From NCBI GenBank assembly GCA_014529385.2, contig JABFUD020000290.1, positions 1 through 64,000 of the forward strand: a stretch of 64,000 nt of DNA, given 5' to 3'. This DNA is from Adiantum capillus-veneris (lineage: Eukaryota; Streptophyta; Polypodiopsida; Polypodiales; Pteridaceae). The notes beneath the pieces were generated by a model. The model was not told where the DNA came from. It made no database searches and was given only the letters and a program-made list of their open reading frames with translations. Made by a program: the position numbers and the translations under genes. Every line of letters begins with the position of its first letter. The stretch's first letter is position 1. Shown piece by piece: positions 46,573 to 59,210 of this stretch.

Positions 46573-47289
46573 GCTTGAATGGCACTTTGTGCTTCTTTTG
46601 TGGTGTAATTTCTATTGTAGGAAAGGTAAGGAAGGAGGGTGTGTGTGTTGAGAAGAAGGGTTTTGTGTTATACTGTGTATTTTTTTTTGTTAATGGAGTT
46701 TTCAAAGGTACTGGTGTTTATTCTCTGTGTATTAAGGTTGTTAGTTTTCTTTGTTAATGGAGTTTTCAAAGGTACTGTCTTTATTCTCTGTGTACTAAGG
46801 TTGTTAGTTTTTTGTGTACAATAAGTAGGAAGTAGATCTGTGAGAGTTAATAGAGTGTGTTAGTGTGTAACAATAGGTGTATTAGTTAGAAGTAGATAGA
46901 TAGTGTGTGTGTGTGTGTGTGTGTGTGCTCTCGCGCAGGCCGCGACAACCTTATCCTTTCTATTAAAAAAAAAAAAAGGTAGGACCGGGATCGGGAATAT
47001 CTCCCAGACCCAAGCCCAAGCTCACGCTCAGGCTTAGGCCTCAGTCGCCTTTTAAAAATCACGAATTTTAGCTTCACACGTAGCTAAAAATCGATTTTTT
47101 GAGGACCAACGGAACTTCAGATGCCCAAAAATTGTGCTGTAAAGCACACAACAACCCTCTAAGTGATACGCTCGTTTCGAGCTATCACACACTTTAATAA
47201 AAGAAAATCAAACATTAAAAACGTAAAAAACACGAGTGAAAACGGACGCTTAAAAAAGGTAAGCGGTTAACCTTCGAGGTTATTCGTCG
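46573..47289 (+). other. Leader of the gag-only element
   Basis: Untranslated leader. It holds a roughly 60-bp tandem duplication at about 46685-46810 (both units contain TTAATGGAGTTTTCAAAGG) and a (TG)n tract at about 46903-46927. No gene is seen. Confidence 0.6.
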
Positions 47290-50046
47290 ATGCTTGTAGG
47301 GTGCCAAAGGCACATGCATCTGCGCTCTGGTCGTGTGCTAGAGACGGAGCAACTAGAGAGAATTTCGATTTACGCGAGTTCTCAATATCCACCTACTTTA
47401 GGTTCCGGGCCCTCGACGGGGACCCAAGGTAGTACAAACCAAGACCCGAACATAGCGGCTAGTGACTCTTCCTCTGACTATGACGTCATGGAGGGTTTCC
47501 CAATGCCTATCCCGATAGCTCAAGCCAAGACATGCATACCATGGGCCCGCGGTCTGGGCTGAGAGTGCTTAGCCGCCTCAAGGAAACCTTCAGTAGAGCC
47601 ACTCGCTCCGAACATGGAGCTAATGATGTAAATGAGGGGGGTGGGAAAGTAAATTCTCCATTCATGACCAGCGTAGACCCTATACCGTTAGAGAATGTGC
47701 ATGTGAATACTTCATTCAATGCACCTCCTGACTCTTCAGAGTTATTTCCCTCTGAGGTCATATTACCCGATGGTAGAAGCCTTGCCGAAGTGCAAGAGGT
47801 TGAGCGATATATCCTTGCAGCGAGGGAAAAGGAAGTTGAGAGCTTACGTAAGGCGGAGCAATGAAGAGAGTTAAAAGCGAAAGCCCCTATGTCAATATCC
47901 TTGCTAAGAGAGCAATCAAGTGCTCCTGACTTAGCAACCGCTACGGGCCAACCCCTAGAAAGCAACACTGCATCTAGCTCAAAGGACACCCCTAGCACCT
48001 CAATCCTAGATGGAGTGTTCCTAAATGAGAACTGGGAGAACGAACTACAAACAAAAACTTTGACCGACCTATACACAGGTCACACCTATCACCTGGGTTG
48101 GTTAGATGTCCTACAATCCACAATGGGTGCTACTAGTGTGGAGGATCAACAACAAAGAGTTTGTGAGGTCATCCATAGGGTGATTGAGTTAGAGAGACAG
48201 AACAAGGGGATCAACATGCCTTCAAAGGGTCTCATGAGATTCTTGGATACAAGAAAGGCTAAACAAGCGACCTTATCGCAAATGGAGACTCCCTCGGTAA
48301 GTCCGATGGATCCTCCATATGTTGTTTCTCTAGGGGTCTCAGTGCAATCTGAGCCCACAAGTGATAGCTTCACCTTTCCAAGTCTAGCTCATCTTTCCCT
48401 TGATGACACCACGGCTACCATGCCTACCCCAATGATGGGCATGCCGAGAAACACGACATGGACCTCATTTGTTAGTAAAGCACCGCTACGTGGTAGCTCA
48501 ATGCCTGCAACAACAGTACCTACAAGTGTGTACCAATCGTACACCCATGGGTCCTCGTACTCATGTAGTCCCTACCCCTCCCATTGTTTCAACTACCTAT
48601 GCTCCACAACCACAACACCCAAGTTCTTATTTCCATGGGACTATACCGGCTAGCATTAGCATGTCATATCCGATGTCTGCTATGCCTAGGGCCACACATA
48701 TGAACTTTGGACCACCACATGGCACAACATCGTACCCAACGTGGAACCCAAGGGCTTCCTATGCACCAAGCCCAATGCCATTACCTACTCCACATGTATT
48801 CAATGGAGCACATCCACCCACGGTGCCTGCTCACTTAGGTGACTTGGCAACATTTGCTCAAGCTATCGGTCGATCTATTGCTGAGAATATGCGTAACGCT
48901 CCTGATAGAGAGCCTAGAAGTAAGGTAGTACAAATAGCCAAGCTCACACAAAAACTTAGTGGAGACGGGGATGTGAGAAAGCATATCGAAGTGTTTGAAC
49001 AAATATGCGATTCTCTAGGAGAACACAATGACCTGCATAAGAGCAATGCTTTAAGCCTAACCTTAAGTGGAAAGGCTGGGGATTGGTATATAACCCTAAG
49101 GGTGGAAGAAAAAACGATTTACCCTACTCTTAGGAGATTGTTCTTAAAAGAATACATACGAGAGGGAGTACTTTGGGGTGTAGCCTCTCAGCTCCAGAAA
49201 GCCCAAAGAGAGGAAGGAGAGTCGGTGAGAGACTTTATTAGTCGCTTGAAGCATTTGAATTCTCGATGTAATCCAAATGAGCACTTCAACAATAAACAAT
49301 TTCTTTATAGATTCATTAGGGGATTACGACATGAGGATATCTACAATGGCTTAGTCATTAGAGGTATCACCACTTGGGAAGCAGTCACCACCAATGCAAT
49401 CCAATTGGAGGATAATTTAATGATTCAAGGGGAAAGAGTGTCTGTTGAGTCTAAATCTATTAGCTCACAAGCATCGGGGCATCAGCCAATGACCTTAAAG
49501 CCTATTGCTAAGGAGCCAAAGATATCTGAGATGACTTTAGCAGATCTCGCCAAGGCTATTCAAGAGAGTCTTAGAGACAATCGTGCTCCGCGGAACAATC
49601 ATATGTATCCAAGAAGGGAGCAACAATGGTGCTCAGTATGCTATGGAACTCATAGTACTAGTGAATGTCCTACTTTTAGAGTAAAATGCAATGGGAATTG
49701 CAATGCATGTGGAAGGTATGGTCATCAAGCTAAGGATTGCATAGTATTTAAGCGCGCGATGGCCAATAGACCAACCTTAGCATGGACAGATACACCTCGA
49801 GTGCCTGAATTGATGTCGGCCCCACCTCTTGAAAAAACATCACAACACATGGTCCCTAGGGCCCAAAATGTTGTTCAAACAACACCTTTACCACCTCTAG
49901 TGCTAGGACCGCAACCACCACATCCGAGAATCACTTCTGTGAATCAAGTGGGTTGTGAGTCATCTATTTCTTGTTTGGAAGGCTGTGAGGAAGATATAGA
50001 TCGTAATATTGCCTATGGGATGGATGTGCTTGAAGAAAGTCCATAA
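47290..50046 (+). pseudogene. Gag polyprotein with zinc knuckle, N-terminal part
   Basis: Translation starts at 47290 (MLVGCQRHMHLRSG), shifts frame near 47550, passes a TGA at about 47862 and shifts again near 48540. The long frame 48469-50046 has a Pro-rich stretch, then a Retrotrans_gag core (KLSGDGDVRKHIEVFEQI, LSGKAGDWYITL, LRRLFLKEYI, SVRDFISRLKHLNSRC) and paired zinc-binding motifs, CSVCYGTHSTSEC and CNACGRYGHQAKDC near 49630-49740. The capsid-type protein would package RNA. About four lesions make this copy defective. Confidence 0.82.
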
Positions 50047-52645
50047 TACTACATGGAGGACTATTGGGGACAAGTCAAACTTGTATATCAAGTAGCTGCT
50101 CTTGCTGCAAGAGGCCAAAATATCAATTACACTGCTAAGAGACCACCTCTTCAATGCTATGAGTGTGGAGGTCCACATCGTGTAGCCGAGTGTCCTATTA
50201 GGCTACAAAAGAACGCCACACTTATGCAAACCAATCAAGCAAGCACGTCTACAATGCCAATACTCGTGTGTAATCGATGTGGCATAGATCATTTGATTGC
50301 CCAATGTCCAAATAATCCAAATGCACCGAAGATCACGCTATTAAACTTGATTGAAGTTCCCGAGGAACCATCACAAAGTACACTTGTGGTACCGATAAAC
50401 GTACTCACACGATTGATGCTCCAAAAACAAAATTATATTCTTGAGGAAAGAGACATGGCATCAATTTCCCAATCTCAGAAAAAGAAGAAAACACGAAGGA
50501 AGAGATCGCAAAAAGCAGCGAAGTCAGACCCCGGTTCCAAGACCAACATAGGGATTGGTGACGACCCCGTATATATGAACGACGCTGAAGAAGATTCTGA
50601 TTTAGGTGAAACCATGGAGACCAAAACAACCACTAAGATAGAAACCAACAAGGAAGATCTTCATGAGCCACAATGGCAAGGATCCAAGAAGAAGATAGGA
50701 ACTTATCCAAACCCTACAGAGGAGATTGAGCGAGTCAAGAAATTAATAATTTTGGTAGAAGATACCCAAAGGGATCTAGAACCAGCACCTAGGAAGATCC
50801 AGATTACAGACACTGTGTTCCCTACGCAACAACAACCTCACCAAGACCATAGACCCTTAGCCATACCTAGTGTCATCCAAGAAGAAAGTGACGTAAAGTC
50901 ATGGGAAAGTGGGCGTACTTACTTCTTGATGGAAAGAATGTTTACAGAGGGACTACTTGGTCCTATCAAAGAAATGGAGATCCCATATTCCCCACTTCAA
51001 GGGACTCAAGGCCAAAAGGTGCTGTTAAACATTACCAAATTGATGGATTTCATGTCTTCAGAAGTTAGAACCACCATCATGTCCAAACTATATAAAGACC
51101 CTGAGCTAGTCTCAACTCTTCGAGCCTTCCTCAATGGAGAACTAAAGTTTGGGCTACCACAATTTTCACAGATAAATGGAGTTGGCGAGATGCCAATAGA
51201 GGAGGAACACTTAGATCCACAACCCAACCTAGATGAGAACCTTGTTATAGAAATACCTGTTAACAAGTTGGGACAATACTTTGAGGGTGATGAATCCAAT
51301 GCAACCATACCAATCACTACTAAGGGATTAACTGTGAAGGGAATCCTTGATGGTGGCGCTGGGGTTAGCATCGTGACTAAAATTGCTAGGAAACTATGGG
51401 AAGACCTCACCTTGTGATCACAACCATAGTAGTGAAGATGGCCAATGGGTCTATTGTTAAACCTATTGGGATGCTAGAAGATCTCAAGATCAAGGTCTTT
51501 GGACATAAAATAAGGACTACCTTTATTGTTATCGATTTCTCCAAACACACTATGGCATCGGAGATGATCTTAGGACGTCCTTTCATGAGGGAAGCAAAAA
51601 TGGTGCATGACTGGTCTAAGAACCATGTCTACCTGCAGTTACAAGATTCTGTCATTCGAGTGGATCTTGTGACAGGTCGAGCACATCCTCTAGGAAATAG
51701 GTTTATAATTGATCATAGATCTGACACCACAGTTCACTCGGCCCCATTGCAGTATTGTTACACGTGTAAAGCGGACACTGATGTTGGGGAAGATTCTTCT
51801 TATATGAATGTACTACCTGGGATGACTGAGTCGAACAATGTGGATTGGGTCCACCTAGCAGCAACCATAGACACTTGGCGAAATAGGGGGACGACCTGGG
51901 TAACACCTGAGGGGGATGAAATGCCACCACTCGTACCTTTAAATATGCTAGAAGCAATGTATATAGCTTCTGATAAGACTCATCCTCATATAACGAAGAA
52001 AACATACAAGTGGGTCCCTAAAGCTTCTTTAGCGACCATAGCTAGTGCTAAAAAACAGAGGCCTTGTAAGGAACATCCCATTCGCCCCAAGAAATGTAAA
52101 GAAACGTTGCGTTGGATTCCTAAAAAACTATTGGAAGCCCAAGGCTACTATCAAGGAAATTATCAAATCTGGGTGCCAAAATGTAGATTGTGTTCTTACC
52201 TGTCACCTGACCCATGTGAGCCCAATCCTTTAGCTCCAAAACAAATTGACGATCGCGGAAAGAAAAAAATCACAGAACACTACACACTCGTTCCAGAGCT
52301 AGTTTGATACCGAAGAAAGAACGATTTGTTCCAGCTAGCCAAGGAAGGGGGGAGTCCCATGAAGCTTCTAGCTCCTCATGTAATGCATCCATAGAGATAA
52401 AAGCTTCTCCACAGCCTCCACCTACAATAGTGGACCTCCATAAAGCTACAAAGGAATCCACACCTCCTAGTGTTCAAGAATCACCTGATGAACCACTTCA
52501 AGTTCGATCTTGGGAGAGTACCTTACCACCCTTGCAACTCGATGAGGCACCTAAGGTAATAGAAAACTACTGGAAAAAGTCCTCTCCTATTACCAACTGG
52601 AACAATTGGTTTCAAAGGGTGACGAGAACATTTCAAACGGTATGA
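50047..52645 (+). pseudogene. Gag C-terminal part with protease-like domain
   Basis: Continues in the same frame after a single TAA at 50044. It has more zinc knuckles (CYECGGPHRVAEC, CNRCGIDHLIAQC), a Lys-rich linker, then a retropepsin-like segment: VKGILDGGAGVSIVTK near 51350, a frameshift at about 51405, and MILGRPFM near 51570. The usual D-S/T-G is D-G-G here, a form also seen in some plant retroelement proteases. After 52307 another frameshift leads to a Pro/Ser-rich tail ending at 52645. No polymerase follows. Confidence 0.78.
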
Positions 52646-54299
52646 TCTACCCAAGGAAGGGGGGAGTGTTTGCTGACAGTCATCATTCACTTGCTTCCCT
52701 CTCAACCTTCCTCCCTGACCTCTCAATCTTCCAATCTTAGGGAATGTATATATATAGCCTTATACTCACCAAAAAAAAATAAAAAATAAAGAGCAAGAGC
52801 AATTAGCAAAGGAGTATGCACAATAAAAGTCAAAACATTGACCCAGACCTACACATTCACATCCGGTACACTGAAACAGAAACCTATGTCATAAAACACC
52901 TTTGATCCTCATCACTCAAGTGATGGAGGGTAGGTAGGATTAGTACAATAGGAGTGTTTCTGTTTTAGATTTGAGTGATTAGCAAAGTTCTTTTTTCCCA
53001 CTGATGTGCCTCTTAGAGGTATTCCTTGTGTTTCCTAGTGTGTACAGGAGCGTGTTGCTATTGTTAGGGTCTAGACCTTCATGGAATCTTTATCTCGACT
53101 CACTCTTCAAATCAAGCGTGACCATCAACACAAACAGGTGTTTCTTTTCCATTAGCATTGCCCCTTATCTTTTTTGCATCTATGTTTGTCTGCTTTGATC
53201 GTGATTGGTAGCATAATATTTAGTGCCTTTATTTAGCACCAAACATTAAATTCAATGTAATTTTTTGTCATAATCACTTGTCTAGGTTTAAAAATCAAGC
53301 AATCTGACTAAGCTAGTTTGACCAAGCTAGGTGTTAAAGATCTTCTCTTAATACCATGGGGAATGCCTTCCTAATAATCAATGGTTACTTAGGTTCTTAA
53401 TCCGATTTAGGCAGCATTGTGGGAAATGTAATAGGGCTTTCTAGTGGGCTTAGTCCCTATTGACCTTTAGCTTAAGTATTATAAAGGGAGTTTACAAGTG
53501 TGATGAGCCTGGGGAGGGTAACGGTGTTATATGACCCCCCAAAGTGACAAAATTAAATTGTTGAAAACAAAAAAGAAATAAAAAATCAAAGTGCCACAAT
53601 GTAAAATCTTAAGCTGGAAGAGAAATCTCAAGTTGATTTGGTACTTCACTCACATGTATCGCCTATGGTACTAGAGCCCTAGAGGTTCCCAGTGTGGGTG
53701 CTTCTCCTTGAAAAGCAAAAAACCCAAGGCATAGAAAATAAGCACACACATCAAAATGGAATCACTCTGAAAAGACTTTGGGGGGTCAAAAAAAAAGTAA
53801 TCAATCAGGCGATGATTTCATGAGCAATTCCTTTTATCGTAGCTTAACTACAAGGTCTTCTAGGTATAGCCTCTAGTCAGCCCTTGGACATGAAATACTT
53901 GGCTCTTGCGATTAAACAACTTAATTGACCAGAGAAAATTGAGAAGCTTACCCATGGTATTAATAGTCAATCTTTAGTGCCTTTTGACCGTTGAATTAGC
54001 GACCCCACACTTGTTTAATTTTTTACCTTTACAGTTGTTTATGCATTTGATTATATTGCAATTTAATCTTTATTGTTGACAAATGGTTTAAAATTCTGTT
54101 ACCAATCACATTGTTTGCCTACAACTCCATATGCTTTTTAATTCTATATGAGAATGCAATTACTGTGCCAATGTTGTTTGATTTTTCAGTGATGACTGAA
54201 GAAGGCTAAGGACATTCATCTCAAATGCTCTTCCACCTCGATGAATGAGCTTCAACTCAATAGCTTTCGAGCACGGAATCTACATCAAGAAGGGGGGCA
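52646..54299 (+). other. 3' noncoding part of the gag-only element and polypurine tract
   Basis: 1.6 kb without coding signal separates the last frame from the 3' LTR. It ends with the polypurine tract AAGAAGGGGGGCA at 54287-54299, directly before the LTR. Confidence 0.75.
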
Positions 54300-54614
54300 T
54301 GTTAACCTTCACGGCTCACGGACACCATATCACCTACGACGGACGTTGTATTATTTACTTGGTAGAGTCAGGTACCGGGCTTGTCGATCCAATAGGAAAA
54401 GGGTAAGAGTGATCCTCGATGAGAGGCGCACTCTAATTGGAACATTTAAGGGATTAGTTGGCTAAGCATGGGCACCCAAGTGTGAATGGGGCGAGCTCAT
54501 ATAAAAGTCAACTAAACCTAAAATTCACTTATTTCTCTCATTTGTGCAATTGAAGAGTGCTCTTGCTCCATCTCCATCTTCTTCTTCTTCATCTCCTTGT
54601 GTGTGTCTGTATGC

Positions 54615-54700
<86 letters not shown>

Positions 54701-54931
54701 GAGCATCGTGGTGGCACGATGGCGGCAAGGCGGTTGAGCGTGGCGTAGCGGCGTCTCCCTCTTCTTCGCGACGAGGAATCCTCCACAAAGCAAGCGTAGA
54801 GCGATGAGTGACACACCATCGTCATCTTTGAGCTTACTATTTTAAGCTTGTTGTGTTCTTGGAGCCATTTGTGGCTCGCATACGGTGTATCGGCAAGTTC
54901 CTTACATTGACACGTGCGACATACGCGCACA
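54300..54931 (+). repeat. 3' LTR of the gag-only element
   Basis: Collinear with 45916-46509. The (GA)n tract is about 82 bp (54617-54698) against about 36 bp in the 5' LTR, which accounts for most of the length difference. Confidence 0.92.
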
Positions 54932-54936
54932 ACGCG

Positions 54937-56082
54937 CGTGCATAAAAAGCGGTTTTCATTTCACGTCATAGAAGTGGTAGGAACATTGTTTTGGCTATAA
55001 CTCATAGACCGTTATGAATCAGCCTCAACCCTTTGTACAATAGATAACCCACATCATTTAGAACATTTTATCTCTTTGGTGTCATGTGAAAATCATGCAC
55101 GAGCTAAGAGATGTGGTCAAAAACAGCTTGATACCCACTGCACAACCAAATTTTTTGACTCTAGGCTCCTTGGAGAACCACTATATAGATTCACCAGATG
55201 GGTAAACGCACTTAACCAATTGAAAATCTTGATGAAACTCAATGATAAATATATTTAGGTCTCCTTTATCACCTGAGGAATGCGAGTTATCAATCGTTCC
55301 ATAACTAGTTTTACCTACACGTTTATGGATGCTACCAAGGGGGAGTACCATATGACGTCGTGAGTTAAACGACCTGTTTATGTATGATTTATGGTTTGTT
55401 TGGTGAGTCGATTTCAGTTATTAGATTCCCATAAACTTATGTGAGGGTTTATGGCTAGACAACTCAAACAGCATACGCAGATATGATTAAAGTGGCTTTC
55501 TTTTTGAGTTATCGTTTGTTGTGAAAGTACCATATGGGTAAAGTGATGTGAGAGAGTTCTAGTCTATATTATGGAGCTGATCTTGATGCATTGGTTTGAG
55601 GTCAAATACTTTCATTTGCATGTTATGCATGCTCTCGAAAATGTCAAAAAGGTTTTTTTAGCATATGCGTGAATTTATGGTTTATGGTGGACCTAAAGGT
55701 CGGAGTTGTTTTGCATCATTTTTATGGTGATGGAATGTTACTGTATGATGTATGGAAACTTATGGATTGTTGTGGATGCCTCATATGCATGATTATGATT
55801 GCTTTCTACCTTTCTAGGTCGTAACTAGCTCTATGTGCTAGGGAGGTGAAGTGCAGATGTGATGCATCAACTTTGCATGGTTGGATGTTGTCAAAATTGG
55901 ATTTTTATATCATGATTAGTTTATCGTCGGACTCTGTTTATGCATGAAAGGCTCATGTCTTAAGGGTCATATGTGTGTGGAATCTGATTGACTGCTGCAG
56001 GGGATATGTGAAACTCCAAGTGTGGGAGTTGGTTCAGTGTGATTATGATTTGTGGTTAAGGGCTGAGATTCCCTCATGGATT
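54937..56082. other. Intergenic, no gene recognised
   Basis: Short open frames only, with frequent TTATGGTTT-like stretches. It leads into the 0.86 kb tandem repeat. Confidence 0.5.
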
Positions 56083-57799
56083 ATGGTTGTGATTTTATGG
56101 TGGAAGTCGGTGTGACTCATGGTTTTTTGTGTGGATGTGGTTCTGTTGCCAAAATGTTGCAGAAAATTTTACAACCACGTTATGCTCTAAAGTGGCTATG
56201 CAAGATTGGTCGTGCCTCACCCAAGTTGGGTGGAGTGCTCGCCCATGTGATGCGATTGGATCGTGGTTTATAGTTTTGGGATTGGATCATGAAGTGATCT
56301 AGATGGTTTATGGTGGATGTGTAAGGGTAGAGACCCTGTACAAATTAATTGCTTGGAAAAGATTGTTTGTGCATATGGAAAGTGCTATTGTGATTGGACT
56401 CACGTGTTATGTTTCTCATGAAAGCATCGTTACAAGACTAGAATCACCTACATCACTTAGCCTTAGACTAAAGGGTCATTGACTTAGGGCTTTGCTGGAT
56501 CGGGGGTGTTTCCTAGGACTTCTTCTTTTTGTTATGCTCATTTACACGGTTAGTGCATCGAGGGTTGAATGCCCTATACGGCTAACACGTCGGGGATTTT
56601 TACTTGGCTTGCTTAAACACTCGGTGTTGGGAATCAAAGAGACGTGACATCTAAACTGGTATGGTTGGTGTTGATATCCTACCACCTACTAGTACTTGGG
56701 ATCCTTTCAGAGCTCGAATTCATGGAGGGAGGCGAAGCAGCCTTAGCTTATGTCTGGCTCAGGTAGGTTGGAGGTGTTTTGGCTCTCTCTCGGCGAAGTG
56801 AAATTCTCTTTGTTCGTAGTAGAGCAGATGTGGATGGGTGGACCAATCGATCCCTACACAGGGTCCGATGCTCTGCTAGTTATTTTGTCATAAGCTTTTT
56901 GATGTTATGGTATACCCACATTTTGTCATTGCATTACTACATGGTTGTGATTTTATGGTGGAAGTCAGTGTGACTCATGGTTTTTTTTTTCTGGATTTGG
57001 TTCTCCTACCAAAATGTTGCCAAAACTTTTGCAGCCATGTTATGTTCTAAAGTGGCTATGCAGGATTGGTCGTGCCTCACCCAAGCTGGGTGGAGTGCTC
57101 ACCCATGTAATGCGATTGGATTATGGTTTATAGTTTGGGATTGGATCATGAAGTGATCTAGATGATTTGTGGTGGATGTGTAAGGGTAGAGACCCTGTAC
57201 AAATTAATTGCTTGGAAACGATTGTTTGTGCATATGGAAAGTGCTATTGTGATTGGACTCACGTGTTATGTTTCTCATGGAAGCGTCGTTACAAGACTAG
57301 GATCACCTACATCACTTAGCCTTAGACTAAAGGGTCATTGACTTACGGCTTTGCTAGATCGAGGGTCTTGCCTAGGACTTCTTCTTTTTGTTAGGCTCAT
57401 TTACATGGTTAGTGCGTCGAGGGTTGAATGCCCTATACGGCTAACACGTCAGGGAGTTTTCCTTGGCTTTCTTAAACACTTGGTGTTGGGCATCAAAGAG
57501 ACGTGAAATCTAAACTGGTATGGTTGGTGTTGGTATCCTACCACCTACTAGTACTTGGGATCCTTTCAAAGCTCGGGTTCATGGAGGGAGGCGAAGCGGC
57601 CTCAGCTTATGTCTGGCTCAGGTAGGTTGGAGGTGTTCTGGCTCTCTCCCGGAGAAGTGAAATTCTCTTTGTCCATAGTAGAGCGGATGTGGATGGGTGG
57701 ACCGATCGATCCCTACACAGGGTCCGATGCTCTGCTAGTTATTTTTTCATAAACTTTTTGATGTCATGGTATACCCAGATTTTATCATTGCATTAATAC
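56083..57799. repeat. 0.86 kb tandem duplication
   Basis: Unit 1 is 56083-56940 and unit 2 is 56941-57799. Both begin ATGGTTGTGATTTTATGG, and seven bases of a third start follow at 57800. Units differ by scattered substitutions. A block near 56770-56870 and 57630-57725 is open in one frame but encodes nothing recognised. Confidence 0.93.
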
Positions 57800-57888
57800 A
57801 TGGTTGCATGTTTCATCTAGATGGGGCATTTAAAGATTCTTTGTTGTCATTATCTCACGTCTCTGTGCACTCTATTTCACCCTCCTCT

Positions 57889-57893
<5 letters not shown>

Positions 57894-57967
<74 letters not shown>
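57894..57967. repeat. (CT)n microsatellite
   Basis: A pure CT tract of about 74 bp inside the putative LTR that ends at 58219. Confidence 0.95.
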
Positions 57968-57971
<4 letters not shown>

Positions 57972-58099
57972 GCAATGCGGTGTACACATATATTCATCCT
58001 CCACAATGTTATATTTTTCTTGAGTACGCTCTCATTCATAACACCCATTCAGAGGTAGCACTAGCCGCTAGGTTCCTGTAGATGTAGTCTGAATCATGG

Positions 58100-58232
58100 C
58101 CTAAACTCCATGCTTGGTCGAGCGCTGAGAGCTCCTCCCCTATGAAAACGCTTCCACAACTCTGATGTATATTGGAAATTGTATATTTTGTGCATACACC
58201 CCCGAGGAGGGGTATCTCTCACATGGTATCAG
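58100..58232 (+). promoter_or_regulatory. LTR 3' end and tRNA-Met-type primer binding site
   Basis: GGGGTATCTCTCACA ends an LTR-like sequence at 58219 and is followed directly by TGGTATCAGAGCC (58220-58232), the initiator tRNA-Met primer site. The LTR start is unknown; the 0.86 kb tandem repeat may be part of it. No gag or pol follows in the next kilobase, so the element is a fragment. Confidence 0.7.
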
Positions 58233-59210
58233 AGCCTATGCTTAAGGTTATAGGGATAGCCTAAAGCGTGATACTAGTCGGGTTATTTGTGCATCGTGTA
58301 TGCATTCATGCATGATGTTTGATAAAGGATATTGTATTCATGATGGTACTTGTTTGACTTGTCTTCTTGAATAGAAGTCTTTGGTTTGAGTTATGGTAAA
58401 GTGGTTGAAGTGTTCAACAATGGCATTGTAATATCTTTGAATGTTTGCTTTGGAGTAAACCAAATGGTTCCTAGAGTGACGTCTGAGTGCTTTAGCTAGA
58501 GGTGGCCGCACGAACCAAGCCGGAAAAAAATAGCGAAGCCGATCATGTCCTCCTCTTCGTCTCCCACATTGATCCATGGAGCTTTGCCCAAAATTTTGAG
58601 CTTCAAAATTCTCCCAAGCCATTCTTGTTGTCCCTCTCTACAACTCCAAGTTTTGATTCTCCCAACCTGCTCCAAAAGCCCGCAAAAATCTCCAAGTTGT
58701 TCCTATGCACGGAACCTCACGGTGCGTGACACAACTCGATTTCTAGATTTCCACACCTCTCTAGGTGATGGCCATTGTTGGTGTTTTAAAATGCTTAGTA
58801 AGCAACCTCCATGGAAGCAAGGTAGTACTTGAGGGTGCATTGTTTCCTGCATTTCAAAACACAAAGGCTAAGTAAGGGCTCCACTGGAACTGCCAAGAGA
58901 CTTCATACTGCCATTGAGGCATTATTGCCTAGTGTTACCCGAGGTTGCATTTCAAAACTGTAAGATGCCTAATTTTTGGTTCTCTTCTAAAAATAAGAAA
59001 AATAGCTTTTAATATCTATTTTGTCAAATTTTGATTTAAGATGCTTAATTGACAGTGTTGGAAGGTTCTAAAGTAAAAAGCAAGGCCATTTCCATGTTCC
59101 AATAGGTTAGATGGACGTTTGGTTTAGTTTTGGAAAAATCCACTATTTTTAGTTTTTTCATACTTCTAGGTGCTTTTTTGCAAAAAGCAAGGTCGGATCT
59201 TAAATCTACG
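58233..59210. other. Unassigned sequence after the primer site
   Basis: No recognisable coding. Short open frames at 58502-58832 have no known motif. The part from about 59110 has an AGTGCTTTTTTGCAAAAAGC-like composition similar to the repeat that follows. Confidence 0.45.

Larger units (their letters stand above)
45916..54931 (+). mobile_element. 9.0 kb LTR element with gag and protease only (TR-GAG-like)
   Basis: LTRs lie at 45916-46509 and 54300-54931, starting TGTTAACC and ending GCGCACA. Flanks ACGTG (45911-45915) and ACGCG (54932-54936) agree with a 5-bp target duplication carrying one C-to-T change. A tRNA-Asp-like PBS follows the 5' LTR and a polypurine tract precedes the 3' LTR. Internal coding (47290-52645) is gag, zinc knuckles and an aspartic protease-like fold. 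I see no RT, RNase H or integrase. This is the layout of non-autonomous TR-GAG elements. Confidence 0.85.

Noticed and set aside
47290..52645. Reading the long frames as a host gene with zinc fingers
   Set aside because: Paired LTRs, PBS, polypurine tract and a gag core with CCHC knuckles show it is a retroelement interior.
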